The notes: generated by a model not told the origin, from the letters alone. DNA of 64,000 bases from Pseudomonas sp. FP2309 (GCF_030687575.1 NZ_CP117439.1:1550001-1614000), one strand, 5' to 3'. Shown: positions 32,980 through 42,615, numbered from the stretch's first letter. Numbers and translations are program-made.

Positions 32980-33878
32980 GCATCGTGGACTTGTCGGCCT
33001 TACCGGCGCCGGAGGTGCTTGAGCCGCTGGACTTTGAAGATGTCTACGAAGAAGGGTTGTCAGCGTTCCGCGCCTATATGGGCGACAACTGGAACGCCGC
33101 GCTTGAAAGCGATCCTGTTACCAAGGTGCTGGAGGTTGGGGCCTATAACAAGGTCGGCAACCGCGCCCGGGTTAACGACGCATGCAAGGCGTTGCTGTTG
33201 GCTCACGCGATCAATGGCGACCTCGATCAGCTGGGCGCAAACGTCAACCTTCAGCGCCTGGTGATTCAACCCGAGGATCTTCTGGCTGTTCCACCGGTGG
33301 CTGAAGTCCTTGAGGACAATGATTCGTTCCGCGAGCGTATCCAGTTGGCCTATGAGGGCCTGACTACGGCGGGGCCGCGTAACAGCTACATCCTGCACGC
33401 ACGTAACGCATCCGGGCTCGTGCGGGACGCTACGGCGGAAAGCCCCTCGCCGGCGCACGTTACCGTAACGGTGCTGAGTACCGAAGGGGATGGGACGGCC
33501 ACGCCGGCGCTGTTGGCCACGGTGGCTAAAGCCCTCAATGACGACGACGTGCGGCCGCTGGGGGATCGGGTGACAGTCCAGGGTGCCGAAATTCTGAATT
33601 ACAGAATTGACGCGATCCTGCACATGAACAGCGCCGGACCAGAAGGTGACGCCGCCCTGGCCGAAGCCTTGAGCCGTCTGTCGAAATGGGTCAACCCTCG
33701 TAAACGTCTTGGCGTTGAGGTGGCGCGGTCTGCGGTGGACGCCCAGGTGCATGTTGCCGGCGTTTCGCGTGTCGAGCTGCCCGGGTGGGTCGATCTGGCC
33801 CCTACTAAAGCCCAGGCCGCGTACTGCACGGGTTACAGCGTGAGGTTGGCGGATGAAAAGCCTACTGCCCAGCAATAG
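32976..33878 (+). CDS. Baseplate protein J
   Basis: 300 aa. LPAPEVLEPLDFEDVYEEGLSAF at the start, and DSFRERIQLAYEGLTTAGPRNSYILHA in the middle, match the baseplate J/gp47 family that forms the wedge. The GDRVTVQGAEILNYRIDAIL block near 205-225 also fits. The next gene starts 26 bp inside its 3' end. Confidence 0.92.
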   Translation: MSIVDLSALPAPEVLEPLDFEDVYEEGLSAFRAYMGDNWNAALESDPVTKVLEVGAYNKVGNRARVNDACKALLLAHAINGDLDQLGANVNLQRLVIQPEDLLAVPPVAEVLEDNDSFRERIQLAYEGLTTAGPRNSYILHARNASGLVRDATAESPSPAHVTVTVLSTEGDGTATPALLATVAKALNDDDVRPLGDRVTVQGAEILNYRIDAILHMNSAGPEGDAALAEALSRLSKWVNPRKRLGVEVARSAVDAQVHVAGVSRVELPGWVDLAPTKAQAAYCTGYSVRLADEKPTAQQ

Positions 33879-34458
33879 CACGCAGCTGGAGCGCGCCCTT
33901 GAGGCTGCGCTTTACGAAAAAACCATTGTTTCGTTGCGCACGCTCTACAACGCCGATACCTGTCCGGCCCATTTGCTGCTGCATCTGGCGTGGGCCTGGT
34001 CGGTCGACCGCTGGGATTACCGGTGGAGTGAGGCGACCAAGCGGGCCGCCATCAAGGCCTCGTATTACATCCACAAGCACAAAGGCACGATTGGCGCATT
34101 GCGCCGCGTGGTCGAGCCGCTGGGTTACCTGATCGAGGTCATGGAGTGGTGGCAGACGGTACCCGAGGGGGTACCGGGCACGTTCGCCCTTAAGGTCGGC
34201 GTTCTGGACACCGGCATTACCGAAGAAATGTACGAAGAGCTGACCCGGCTCATTGATGACGCCAAGCCTGTCAGTCGGCACATGACCGGCCTGGCGATAA
34301 GCCTGGAGACCACCGGTTACATCGGCATCGGCGCCTGTGTAAGCGAGGGTGAAGTGATCGACGTTTACCCACCAAGCCCCCGCGATATCGAGGTGACCGG
34401 CACTTATGGCCTGGTCATGTGTATTGATGAAATTGACACCCTGGACGTGTACCCATGA
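33853..34458 (+). CDS. Phage tail protein I
   Basis: 201 aa. CPAHLLLHLAWAWSVDRWDYRWSEATKRAAIKASYYIHKHKGTIGALRRV is the tail protein I signature. It is a baseplate wedge component next to J in P2. It overlaps J by 26 bp and the fibre gene by 4 bp. Confidence 0.92.
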   Translation: MKSLLPSNSTQLERALEAALYEKTIVSLRTLYNADTCPAHLLLHLAWAWSVDRWDYRWSEATKRAAIKASYYIHKHKGTIGALRRVVEPLGYLIEVMEWWQTVPEGVPGTFALKVGVLDTGITEEMYEELTRLIDDAKPVSRHMTGLAISLETTGYIGIGACVSEGEVIDVYPPSPRDIEVTGTYGLVMCIDEIDTLDVYP

Positions 34459-36329
34459 TTGATCAGAACAGTCAGTTTTTTGCCATTCTCACTGCAGTGG
34501 GGGAGGCAAAACAGGCAAACGCAACCGCTCTGGGCCAGCCCTGGACCTTCGCCCAAATGGGCGTGGGTGATGCCAACGGCACCGACCCAATCCCCAACCG
34601 CGCGCAAACGCGCCTGATCAACGAATGGCGCCGCGCTGCGGTCAATCAGGTGCGAACCGATCCGGCCAACCCGAACATCATCATCACCGAGCAGGTTATC
34701 CCGGCCGACGTGGGCGGTAAGTGGATCCGGGAAATCGGCCTGTATGACGCCGACGGCGACATGGTGGCGGTGGCCAACTGTGCCCCGAGCTTCAAACCGT
34801 TGCTGGTGCAGGGTACGGGCAAGACCCAAATCATTCGGATGAATTTCATCGTCGCGAATACCGCGAGCGTCGTCCTGAAGATTGACCCGGCGATTGTCCT
34901 GGCGACCCGCGAATACGTTGACACACAGATTGTTGAAGCCATGGCAAAAATGGACTTCAAGCATTCGGTGTTGGTGGCCACCACGGCCAACATCGCCTTG
35001 AGTGGTGTGCAGACCATCGACGGGGTGCTGTTGCCGGCGGATGCGCGCGTGCTGGTGAAGAATCAGACGGCCGCGAAGGAAAACGGCTTGTACGTGGTTT
35101 CTTCGACCGGCGTTTGGAAGCGTACCCAGGACGCAGACAGTAGCGTCGAGGTGACGCCGGGTCTGTTTGTCAGTGTCGAAACCGGCACGGCCAATGGTGA
35201 CAGCGTTTGGCAGCTGGTGACGGATGCGCCGATTGTTCTGGGCACTACTGCTCTGTCCTTTGAAATGGCCGTGGGTCGCACCGGCGTTAGCGCGGGCTCT
35301 TACGCCAATGTCACCGTCGATAAGTACGGCCGGGTGATCGCTGGTACCAACCCGACCACCTTGGCGGGCCACGGCATTACCGACACTTACACCAAGCCCG
35401 AAATCGCGGCGCTGATCGCCCAGGCCTCGGCGCTGCCAGTGGGCTCGATGATCGGTTTTCCCGTGAATAAGGTCGCGCCGGGCTTTCTTGAGTTGGACGG
35501 CAGCGTCAAAAGCGCGGCCGCTTATCCAGACCTGGCCACGTTCTTGGGCGGGGGGTTTAACAAGGGCGACGAGGGTGCCGGTAACTTTCGCCTGCCCGAG
35601 TCGCGCGGTGAGTTTCTGCGGGGTTGGGATCATGGGCGCGGGGTTGATGCTGGCCGTGCGATTGGTAGCTGGCAGGCTGACGAGATCAAGTCTCACACTC
35701 ACAATATCTCGGCTACGCCCAACCTTTGGGGCGGACGTAACGATACATTGTCGGCGGGTACGGGATTCTATGTGTCAAACCCGCCATCGAACAAAGTTTC
35801 TGACGCTGCAGGCGGTTCTGAGACCCGCCCGCGCAACTTGGCGGTGATCTGGTGCATAAAGGCCTGGAACGCACCGATCAATCAAGGAAACATTGATATT
35901 GCCGCGCTCGTTGCGTTGGCGGCGCAGGCGACCGAAAACAATCAGGGTACAGCAAAGGTCGCCACCCAATCCCAGGTTGATCTGGGCGTTGACGATGCAG
36001 CGATTGTTACGCCAAAGAAAATGCGCTTTGGGTTTCAGTTCATTAAGGGCGTCAATGGGGCGATTGTCTTCCCGACTTGGCTGGGTGGTTGGATCATCCA
36101 GTGGGGACTGACCCCGAGCATTGCCAATTCGTCGGCCGCTTCGTTCAACTACACGATACCTTTCCCTACGGCAGCGATCTGTCCAGGAGCATTTCGTAGC
36201 GGGTCTGGGAATAACTCCGCAACGGTCTCTACAACGCTAAGCCAGATCACTATCGGTAACCGCCCGCACTACACGGCTGATTCATCGAGCACTGCAAACC
36301 CTTATTTCTTCTTCTGTTTCGGTTACTGA
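34455..36329 (+). CDS. Tail fibre protein (P2 gpH-like) with collar domain
   Basis: 624 aa. The N-terminal 150 residues (DQNSQFFAILTAVGEAKQANATALGQPWTF...) match the baseplate-binding P2 gpH/DUF3751 domain. The middle has trimeric-fibre-like repeats. LPVGSMIGFPVNKVAPGFLELDGS...FRLPESRGEFLRGWDHGRG is a phage tail collar domain. The C-terminal about 120 residues should bind the host receptor and are the part most likely to vary between relatives. Confidence 0.9.
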   Translation: MIDQNSQFFAILTAVGEAKQANATALGQPWTFAQMGVGDANGTDPIPNRAQTRLINEWRRAAVNQVRTDPANPNIIITEQVIPADVGGKWIREIGLYDADGDMVAVANCAPSFKPLLVQGTGKTQIIRMNFIVANTASVVLKIDPAIVLATREYVDTQIVEAMAKMDFKHSVLVATTANIALSGVQTIDGVLLPADARVLVKNQTAAKENGLYVVSSTGVWKRTQDADSSVEVTPGLFVSVETGTANGDSVWQLVTDAPIVLGTTALSFEMAVGRTGVSAGSYANVTVDKYGRVIAGTNPTTLAGHGITDTYTKPEIAALIAQASALPVGSMIGFPVNKVAPGFLELDGSVKSAAAYPDLATFLGGGFNKGDEGAGNFRLPESRGEFLRGWDHGRGVDAGRAIGSWQADEIKSHTHNISATPNLWGGRNDTLSAGTGFYVSNPPSNKVSDAAGGSETRPRNLAVIWCIKAWNAPINQGNIDIAALVALAAQATENNQGTAKVATQSQVDLGVDDAAIVTPKKMRFGFQFIKGVNGAIVFPTWLGGWIIQWGLTPSIANSSAASFNYTIPFPTAAICPGAFRSGSGNNSATVSTTLSQITIGNRPHYTADSSSTANPYFFFCFGY

Positions 36330-36339
36330 GGGCTGGGTT

Positions 36340-36771
36340 ATGCGTAAGTATTTGGTTTTGAATGGTGACCGTGAAGTTGTCGCGCAATTGATTGAGGGGG
36401 TCCACGACATCCCTGCCGAGGCTGTAGTGATTGATGCAAAGCGTTGGTATGAGGTTACGCAAGACATCAGCTGCGTTTGGCATTTAAGCGATGCCGACAA
36501 GTTGACCAAGCGACCAAGGCTTTATGTTCTGTCGGAGCCTGCCAATTTTGAGCGGGAGTGGCGCAATCAGGTGGTCGCGTCTACTGAGTGGCTGGTTACG
36601 CGTCACCGTGACGAGCAAGACATTGGCCGGGACACGACCCTCACTGCGGAGCAGTTCGCCGAGTTGCTGCTATATCGGCAGGCTCTGCGCGACTGGCCGG
36701 AATCGCCGGACTTCCCCGGTGTCGAGCATCGCCCCGTAGCACCGGCCTGGATCGCCGACCAAGCCGAATAA
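36340..36771 (+). CDS. Tail fibre assembly / phage tail chaperone family protein
   Basis: 143 aa. REWRNQVVASTEWLVTRHRDEQDIG...TTLTAEQFAELLLYRQALRDWPESPDFP is the typical ending of the Phage_tail_APC family found after Pseudomonas fibre genes. It likely helps fibre folding or attachment. A terminator overlaps its stop codon. Confidence 0.87.
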   Translation: MRKYLVLNGDREVVAQLIEGVHDIPAEAVVIDAKRWYEVTQDISCVWHLSDADKLTKRPRLYVLSEPANFEREWRNQVVASTEWLVTRHRDEQDIGRDTTLTAEQFAELLLYRQALRDWPESPDFPGVEHRPVAPAWIADQAE

Positions 36772-36800
36772 CGCCCCGCACTGACGGGGCGTTTTCTTTT
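36771..36800 (+). terminator. Intrinsic terminator after the fibre genes
   Basis: ACGCCCCG-CACTGA-CGGGGCGT followed by TTTCTTTT. The stem begins in the stop codon of the chaperone gene. It divides the fibre block from the sheath-tube block. Confidence 0.85.
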
Positions 36801-36828
36801 CCGTTACTCGTAACACGAACAACCTACG

Positions 36829-36852
36829 GCCTCGCTTATGCGGGGCTTTTTC
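36829..36852 (+). terminator. Terminator-like hairpin before the sheath gene
   Basis: GCCTCGC-TTAT-GCGGGGC followed by TTTTTCG, about 20 bases before the sheath start. It is a member of the late-operon hairpin family with one G-T pair. Confidence 0.65.
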
Positions 36853-36872
36853 GTTTCTGGAGATTGAGCCTT

Positions 36873-38039
36873 ATGAGTTTCTTTCACGGCGTCACTACCT
36901 CGTTGATCGACACCGGCGCGCGCACTATCTCGCTCCCGTCGTCCTCGATCATCGGCCTTTGTGACACCTTCGCCCCGGGCGTACTCGGTGGCGGTAGCGC
37001 CAAGGCTGGCGAGCTGAAGCTGATCACGTCCGAGCGCGAAGCCATTGCCGCCTTCGGTACTGACTCGGCGATCACCCGGGCTTGTCAGGCGATCTATGTG
37101 CGGGCAAAGGCTGTAATCGTCGCTATTGGCGTGCCTAAGCTTGCTGACGCTGCGCTGCAAACGTCCGCCATCATCGGTGGCGTTCTGGCAGATGGGCAGC
37201 GCACGGGCCTTCAGGCGCTGCTGGACGGCAAGAGCCGACACAATGCCCAGCCCAAGTTGCTGATTGCCCCGGGGCATTCGGCCACCCAGGCGGTGGCCAC
37301 GGCCATGGATGCGCTGGCCGGCAAGTTGCGCGCGATTGCCATTGTGGACGGTCCTAACACCACCGACGAGGCCGCCATGGCCTACGCGTTGAACTTCGGC
37401 AGTAAGCGCATCTATCTGGTGGATCCGGGTGTGCAGTTCTGGAGCACTGTGGAAAGCGCGACCGTGAATGCCCCGGCGTCTGCCTGGGTAGCGGGTTTGT
37501 TTGCCTGGACCGATGCCGAGTACGGCTATTGGGCTTCGCCATCGAACAAGGAGTTTGTTGGCATCACCGGTACCACCCGGCCGGTGGAGTACCTGGACGG
37601 CGACGCCACGTGCCGGGCCAACCTGCTCAATAACGCGAATATCACCACGATCATTCGCGACGGCGGTTATCGCCTGTGGGGTAACCGCACGTGTTCGGCT
37701 GATGCCAAGTGGTCGTTTGTCACCCGTGTGCGTACCTGCGACATCCTCATGGATGCGATCCAGGCGGGCCACAAGTGGGCGGTAGACCGCTCGATCACGA
37801 AAACCTATGTGTCTGAGGTGACCGAAGGGCTTCAGGCATTCATGCGCGACCAGAAAAACGCCGGCGCCGTGATCAACTTTGAGGTGTACGCGGACACCGA
37901 AATGAACACGGCCGCCCAGTTGGAGCAGGGCAAAGTCTACTGGCGCATTCGCTTCACCGACGTGCCGCCGGCCGAAAACCCGAATTTCCTGATCGAGGTC
38001 ACCAACGAGTGGCTGACCGAAGTACTTGAAGCAGCCTAA
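36873..38039 (+). CDS. Contractile tail sheath protein (gpFI)
   Basis: 388 aa from the ATG at 36873. It begins FFHGVTTSLIDTGARTISLPSSSIIGLCDTF, with SKRIYLVDPGVQFW and a conserved C-terminal block (INFEVYADTEMNTAAQLEQGKVYWRIRFTDVPPAENPNF). It matches P2 gpFI, the polymer that contracts to drive the tube into the cell. Confidence 0.95.
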   Translation: MSFFHGVTTSLIDTGARTISLPSSSIIGLCDTFAPGVLGGGSAKAGELKLITSEREAIAAFGTDSAITRACQAIYVRAKAVIVAIGVPKLADAALQTSAIIGGVLADGQRTGLQALLDGKSRHNAQPKLLIAPGHSATQAVATAMDALAGKLRAIAIVDGPNTTDEAAMAYALNFGSKRIYLVDPGVQFWSTVESATVNAPASAWVAGLFAWTDAEYGYWASPSNKEFVGITGTTRPVEYLDGDATCRANLLNNANITTIIRDGGYRLWGNRTCSADAKWSFVTRVRTCDILMDAIQAGHKWAVDRSITKTYVSEVTEGLQAFMRDQKNAGAVINFEVYADTEMNTAAQLEQGKVYWRIRFTDVPPAENPNFLIEVTNEWLTEVLEAA

Positions 38040-38051
38040 GGGGGCCGAGCA

Positions 38052-38555
38052 ATGATTCCTGAAATGTTGACCAACTGCGTCATGTTTGCTGATGGCGTTA
38101 GCTTTTCCGGTGACGTGCCGTCTATGACGCTGCCCAAGCTGTCGATCAAAACCGAGGAATACCGGGGCGGCGGTATGAGCGGCCCGGTCGATCTGCCGAC
38201 CGGCTTGGAAAAGCTGGAGGCGGCGTTCACCACCAACGGCGTGCGTAAAGAGGCACTGAAGTTCTTTGGCCTGGCGGATCAGACCGCGTGCAACCTCGTT
38301 TTTCGTGGATCTTTCAAGGGGCAGAGAGGCACCGTCAAGTCGGTAAACGTAACCCTGCGCGGATCGCTCAAAGAAGTCGATATGGGCGATTGGAAGCCTG
38401 GCGACAAGGCCGAAATCAAGCACGCCGTGGCCGTCACCTACTACAAGCTCGAAATCGATGGTCGTGTGATGTACGAAATCGACTTTGCCAACATGGTGCA
38501 GGTGATCAACGGTGTTGATCAGCTGGCCGCTGAACGTTCGGCCCTGGGCCTCTAA
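38052..38555 (+). CDS. Major tail tube protein (gpFII)
   Basis: 167 aa. It starts MIPEMLTNCVMFADGVSFSGDVPSMTLPKLSIKTEEYRGGGM and ends EIDFANMVQVINGVDQLAAERSALGL, as in P2-type tail tube proteins. It follows the sheath by 12 bp, the usual pair. Confidence 0.95.
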   Translation: MIPEMLTNCVMFADGVSFSGDVPSMTLPKLSIKTEEYRGGGMSGPVDLPTGLEKLEAAFTTNGVRKEALKFFGLADQTACNLVFRGSFKGQRGTVKSVNVTLRGSLKEVDMGDWKPGDKAEIKHAVAVTYYKLEIDGRVMYEIDFANMVQVINGVDQLAAERSALGL

Positions 38556-38566
38556 GGATTGATGAC

Positions 38567-38875
38567 ATGACTGATTCTCTTACTGCGCCGCTGCCGTCCT
38601 GGCTGGTCCTGAGTGATGACGGCGTTACCGTAACGCTCAAGCACAAGGCCAACCTTAACGGTGTTGTGACGGACAAGCTGATGATGCGCGCGCCCAGCGT
38701 AAAGGATGTTATGGCCGCCAAGATCGCCGGCAATGGTGATCATGAAAAAGTGGAGCTGAACCTGTTTTGCAGCTTGCTCACGGCCACCGAGGCAGAACTC
38801 ACGTCCCTCAAATACAAGGACTACATGCGCCTTCAGGCGGGCTATTTTCGCCTGGTTGAGGAAGACGACGTGTAA
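38567..38875 (+). CDS. Tail assembly chaperone E (Mu gp41/P2 gpE-like)
   Basis: 102 aa. APSVKDVMAAKIAGNGDHEKVELNLFCSLLTATEAELTSLKYKDYMRLQAGYFRL matches the phage tail assembly chaperone family with Mu-type gp41. It sits between the tube and tape measure genes, where a pair of chaperones made by frameshifting is expected. The extension follows in another frame at 38877-38987. Confidence 0.88.
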   Translation: MTDSLTAPLPSWLVLSDDGVTVTLKHKANLNGVVTDKLMMRAPSVKDVMAAKIAGNGDHEKVELNLFCSLLTATEAELTSLKYKDYMRLQAGYFRLVEEDDV

Positions 38876-38876
38876 T

Positions 38877-38987
38877 GAGGGCACGCTTAAGGTGCTGGCC
38901 AAGCGCTTGGCAAAAGAGACGGGTTTCTCGTCTGCCGAGATCCTGGCCATGCCCTTTAACGTGATGGTGTGGTGGCTCACGGATTGA
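38877..38987 (+). CDS. E' extension of the tail chaperone, made by frameshifting
   Basis: This frame reads EGTLKVLAKRLAKETGFSSAEILAMPFNVMVWWLTD and stops at 38987. It is the kind of short E'/GpE end that follows the E frame. It lies in the +1 (equal to -2) frame relative to E and overlaps its stop. It has no clear start of its own, so it is likely read as an E-E' fusion. The slip site was not identified. Confidence 0.62.
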   Translation, partial: EGTLKVLAKRLAKETGFSSAEILAMPFNVMVWWLTD

Positions 38988-39023
38988 GCCGCTGTTGATC
39001 TTCCCGACGTATAGGGCGCGCAC

Positions 39024-41519
39024 ATGGCGAATAAACTTGCTCTCGGCCTGGTGATTGGCGGGGCCGTCAGCTCGACGGTAGGGGCGGCGTTCAAGGACGT
39101 CAGCAACAAAATCAAGAAGCTGGAGGAACAAGGTTCCCGCGCGCGGGTGCTGGAAAAAACCATTGGCGAAACCATGCGCTTGCGTGATGAATGGCGCAAG
39201 GCGCACATGGCTGGCGACAAAGGCGCGGACGCGCTACGGCGAAAGCTTGAGAATAATCTGGATGGCCTGCGTAAGCAGGGCGTGGAAGTGCGCAACCTGA
39301 CCAAGGCTTACTCGGCCATGGGGCAGGCGGCGACAAAGGCCGAGTTTAAAGCCAAGGGCCACATGCAGCTCGATGCTGGCAAACAGCGTCTGAAAAGCAG
39401 CATTGGCCAGGCAGCCGCCGCCACGGCAGCAATGGCCGTTCCCACGAAGGTGAGCGCGGACTTTGGCGCAATTGTCCGTGACATTGCGATCAAGGCGAAC
39501 ATTGCCAACAAGCCCGAAGAAGCGCAGATGGCCAAGACAATTGTTGGCACGTCGCGCGATACCGGCATGGCTCGTAATCAGGTGGCCGAGGTGGTCAACG
39601 CCCTGGTGGGGGCTGGCATGGAGCTTGATAAGGCGCTGTCTTATGCGCCGGTGGCGGCCAAGTTTGCCGTGGGCCAGGGTTCGGACGGCGGCGAAACGGC
39701 CCGCATGATCAATGCCCTGGGGCAGAACGCCAAAATCTCCGACCCGGCCGTGATGCAAAAGGCGCTGGAGGCCATCGCCTATCAGGGCCAGGCGGGCAGT
39801 TTTGAAGCGGCCGACATGGCCCGTTGGTTCCCCGAGTTGCTGGCCGGCATGGGCAAGATCGGCATTACTGGCATGGATGCAGTGACGCAACTTGGCTCAA
39901 TGCTTCAAGTGCAAATGAAGACCGCCGGCGGTGCCGACGAAGCGGCCAACAACCTCAAGAACTGGATGGAGAAAATCGGTTCTGGCGATACGGTAAAGGC
40001 CTACAAGGACGCCGGCATTGACTACCAAGCGTCGATGAATACCGGCCTGCAGAACGGTAAATCAACCCTGGAATCCAGCTTTGAGCTGGCACAGAAGTAC
40101 ATTGCGGCAACGGATCCGAAGAAGGCCGCCGCCATGGCGGCCGCTACGGCGAAGATCAGTAAGGAGACTGACCCCGAGAAAGCCAAGGCCATGATTGCCT
40201 CCCTTGAACAGGCTTTGCGTACCGGGGATCTATTCGCGGATATGCAGGTTAAGGGCGCTTTGACGGCCTACATGCAGAACAAAGAGCTGTACGCGCAGCT
40301 CAAGAAAGACTCGGCCAGTGCCATCGGGATCCTTGATAAGAACCTTGAGGAACGCCGGCAGGCGTCAGCGCAAAAATGGGCGGAAATGGCCCAGGGTATG
40401 GACGAGGCCATGCGCGCCATTGGTGACGCATTCCGGCCCGTCACTGACAAAGTGGCGGATGGCTTGGCGTATGTCACCCAGGGGCTGGCCAAGCTGTCGG
40501 ACGAGTCGCCCCGGGTTGTGACCGGCATCGGCGCCGCTGTTGCTGCTGTGATCGCGTTTCAGACCGCTATGAGCGGATTCAAGATCGCCAAGGGCTTACT
40601 CAACCTTGGGCGCGGCTCGCTGATGGGTAATCCGAACATCCCGCAAAAAGTCATTGTCACCAACATGCCCTTGGGCGGATCTGGTGGCATGGGAATGGGC
40701 GACCTCGATGACGCCGGCGGCAAGGACGGGAAGGGCAAAGGCAAGGGCAGGGGCGGCGGCCGTGGTGGCCGAAGCCCTGGGCGCGGCATCGGGGCTGGAA
40801 TCAAGGGGCCGGCCGTACTGGCCGTGATTGAAGCCGGGTTTAAGGTTAAAGACACGTACGACAACGCGGAAACCCAGGACGAGAAAGCCGAGGGCTACGG
40901 TGCTGCTGCTGGCGAACTTGCTGGCACGCTCGCCGGTGCGGCGGCCGGTGCGGCCATTGGTTCGGCAGTGCCGGTAATTGGCACCATCGTGGGCGGTCTG
41001 ATTGGGGGCTATCTGGGCAGCTTGGGCGGTGACGCCCTGGGCGGTGCCATCGGCAAGTCAATGTTTGGCTCTGACGAAAGCAAGAAGGTCATGCCCGTGG
41101 CCGGGCCGCTGATGATGAAGGATGCCGGCAAGGACATCCCGCCGGTGCTGGGGGATATCGCCAAGTCGTTTGCCCCGTCGCGCACTGGGCCGCTCATGTT
41201 GACCAATCCAGGCCAGGGCGCGTTGCCGGCAACGCCGGGCACGGTTAATCCGGGTGATGCCGCGCGCGCCATGATGATGCCTCAGGCCAATGCAGACGCG
41301 CTTGCAGCACCACTTGCGGCGGCCGTGGTGGCGAAGGTCCAGCCGGCGAAGATCGAGCCCAAGGTGGACATTAGCGCGCCCTTCACCCTGACGGTGCAAG
41401 GCGATGTGAAAGACCCGAATGAGCTTGCGGCCAGGTTGCAGCCGCTGCTCGAGCAGCACCGCCGGGAGATCGCCCAGCAGCTCGAAAACCGGCAGCTCTA
41501 CGACGCGCCGCATATCTAA
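39024..41519 (+). CDS. Tail tape measure protein
   Basis: 831 aa, the longest tail gene as expected. The N-terminal half is helical (KIKKLEEQGSRARVLEKTIGETMRLRDEWRKAH) with a TP901-type core (ATAAMAVPTKVSADFGAIVRDIAI...ALVGAGMELDKALSYAPVAAKFAVGQG). A Gly/Arg/Lys-rich linker (about 560-590) leads to a Gly/Ala-rich membrane-like segment (GTLAGAAAGAAIGSAVPVIGTIVGGLIGGYLGSLGGDALGGAIG), which may enter the host inner membrane. Its length sets tail length. Confidence 0.94.
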   Translation: MANKLALGLVIGGAVSSTVGAAFKDVSNKIKKLEEQGSRARVLEKTIGETMRLRDEWRKAHMAGDKGADALRRKLENNLDGLRKQGVEVRNLTKAYSAMGQAATKAEFKAKGHMQLDAGKQRLKSSIGQAAAATAAMAVPTKVSADFGAIVRDIAIKANIANKPEEAQMAKTIVGTSRDTGMARNQVAEVVNALVGAGMELDKALSYAPVAAKFAVGQGSDGGETARMINALGQNAKISDPAVMQKALEAIAYQGQAGSFEAADMARWFPELLAGMGKIGITGMDAVTQLGSMLQVQMKTAGGADEAANNLKNWMEKIGSGDTVKAYKDAGIDYQASMNTGLQNGKSTLESSFELAQKYIAATDPKKAAAMAAATAKISKETDPEKAKAMIASLEQALRTGDLFADMQVKGALTAYMQNKELYAQLKKDSASAIGILDKNLEERRQASAQKWAEMAQGMDEAMRAIGDAFRPVTDKVADGLAYVTQGLAKLSDESPRVVTGIGAAVAAVIAFQTAMSGFKIAKGLLNLGRGSLMGNPNIPQKVIVTNMPLGGSGGMGMGDLDDAGGKDGKGKGKGRGGGRGGRSPGRGIGAGIKGPAVLAVIEAGFKVKDTYDNAETQDEKAEGYGAAAGELAGTLAGAAAGAAIGSAVPVIGTIVGGLIGGYLGSLGGDALGGAIGKSMFGSDESKKVMPVAGPLMMKDAGKDIPPVLGDIAKSFAPSRTGPLMLTNPGQGALPATPGTVNPGDAARAMMMPQANADALAAPLAAAVVAKVQPAKIEPKVDISAPFTLTVQGDVKDPNELAARLQPLLEQHRREIAQQLENRQLYDAPHI

Positions 41520-41528
41520 GGGGGGAAT

Positions 41529-42374
41529 ATGGAATCACTGGCACAGCTACAGTCCGGCCTGAAGTATCTGGCCTCGGCCGGTGAAGCGGGCCGGCGCAGT
41601 ATCGACGGCATGGTGGGGCCGGTAAACGGTGCCATCAGCGAAATCACCGGCGCCGCGAACGAGCTGGAGGATCTGCCGTTCATTGGCCCGGCGGTGGGGG
41701 AGAAGCTTCAGCGGGTTATGCGAGGCATTGCCACCGCCCAGGCCAAGGTTGGCCAGGTGGTGGCGACCTACAACCGTGCCACGCGCGCCCTGTCGCAGAT
41801 TGATGAGCGCCTGGGCACGTTGAAAGAGCAGGCCGGGCGGGCGGCTACCGCGATCAACAAGATCGCCGGCAAGATCGACCCGTCGCTGGCCAACATCCTG
41901 CCCACCGGTGCGTTTGCTACGGACGGCACGCCGGCGAAAGAGGCGGTGAAGCCTTTTCCCCATCTGCTGATCATTCAGCCGCTGGACCCGAAGGCGCAGC
42001 CGTATTACTTCAACCTTGATACGGCGGCCTTTGATTCGCTGCGTCGCTCGACCGAATACCGCTGGGCCTCCCAGGAGCGCCTGACGCGTCGGCCGGCCCA
42101 GCAGGCCGTGGGCATGGGTGACGAGAAAATCACGCTCAAGGGCGATATTTTCCCGGGCTACCGTGGCGGGCTTGAACAGCTCAATACGCTGCGCTCGATG
42201 GGCTCCCAGCTCAAGCCTGTAACCCTGACCACGGGCTATGGCGTTGTGCTGGGCACCTGGTGCCTCAAGACCATTGATGAAGACCAAAGCGCGCTGATGC
42301 AGGGCGGCATCCCCCGCAAACAGGCGTTTATCTTGGAGTTTGTGCGCTATGGCGACGACATGCAGAACATCTGA
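41529..42374 (+). CDS. Tail protein U-like (DNA circularisation/GpU domain)
   Basis: 281 aa. The C-terminal 140 residues (HLLIIQPLDPKAQPYYFNLDTAAFDSLRRSTEYRWASQERLTRRPAQQAVG...LRSMGSQLKPVTLTTGYGVVLGTWCLKTIDE) match P2 gpU. The helical N-terminal 130 residues are an added domain with a GAANELEDLPFIGPAVGEK core. It should complete the tail tube end. Confidence 0.88.
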   Translation: MESLAQLQSGLKYLASAGEAGRRSIDGMVGPVNGAISEITGAANELEDLPFIGPAVGEKLQRVMRGIATAQAKVGQVVATYNRATRALSQIDERLGTLKEQAGRAATAINKIAGKIDPSLANILPTGAFATDGTPAKEAVKPFPHLLIIQPLDPKAQPYYFNLDTAAFDSLRRSTEYRWASQERLTRRPAQQAVGMGDEKITLKGDIFPGYRGGLEQLNTLRSMGSQLKPVTLTTGYGVVLGTWCLKTIDEDQSALMQGGIPRKQAFILEFVRYGDDMQNI

Positions 42375-42555
42375 CGGGGATCTGCTGGACATCATTTGTC
42401 ATAACTTCTATGGCCATCTGGTGGGCAGTGTCGAGGCGGTGCTGGCAGCCAATCAGGGCCTGGCCGATGAGGATCAGCCTTACCGTGCCGGCGTGCTGAT
42501 TGTCTTGCCGGATCTGCCAGGCCCTGTGGATGAGCAAGTGGCCTTGTGGGATTGA
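42349..42555 (+). CDS. Tail protein X (LysM-like)
   Basis: 68 aa from the ATG at 42349. SDGDLLDIICHNFYGHLVGSVEAVLAANQGLADEDQPYRAGVLIVLPDLP is the gpX pattern, a LysM-like fold that clamps the tube at the baseplate hub. It starts inside the end of gene U in another frame. Confidence 0.92.
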   Translation: MATTCRTSDGDLLDIICHNFYGHLVGSVEAVLAANQGLADEDQPYRAGVLIVLPDLPGPVDEQVALWD

Positions 42556-42615
42556 TTCAGTTCGCCGCATCCAGACAGGCCCGGCGTTCATTACGCGTGA
42601 CGCCTCCTTTCCCTA

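Noticed and set aside
36804-38423. 539-codon minus-strand frame across sheath and tube genes.
   Set aside because: The plus-strand genes have clear family signatures; the antisense frame is a high-GC shadow.
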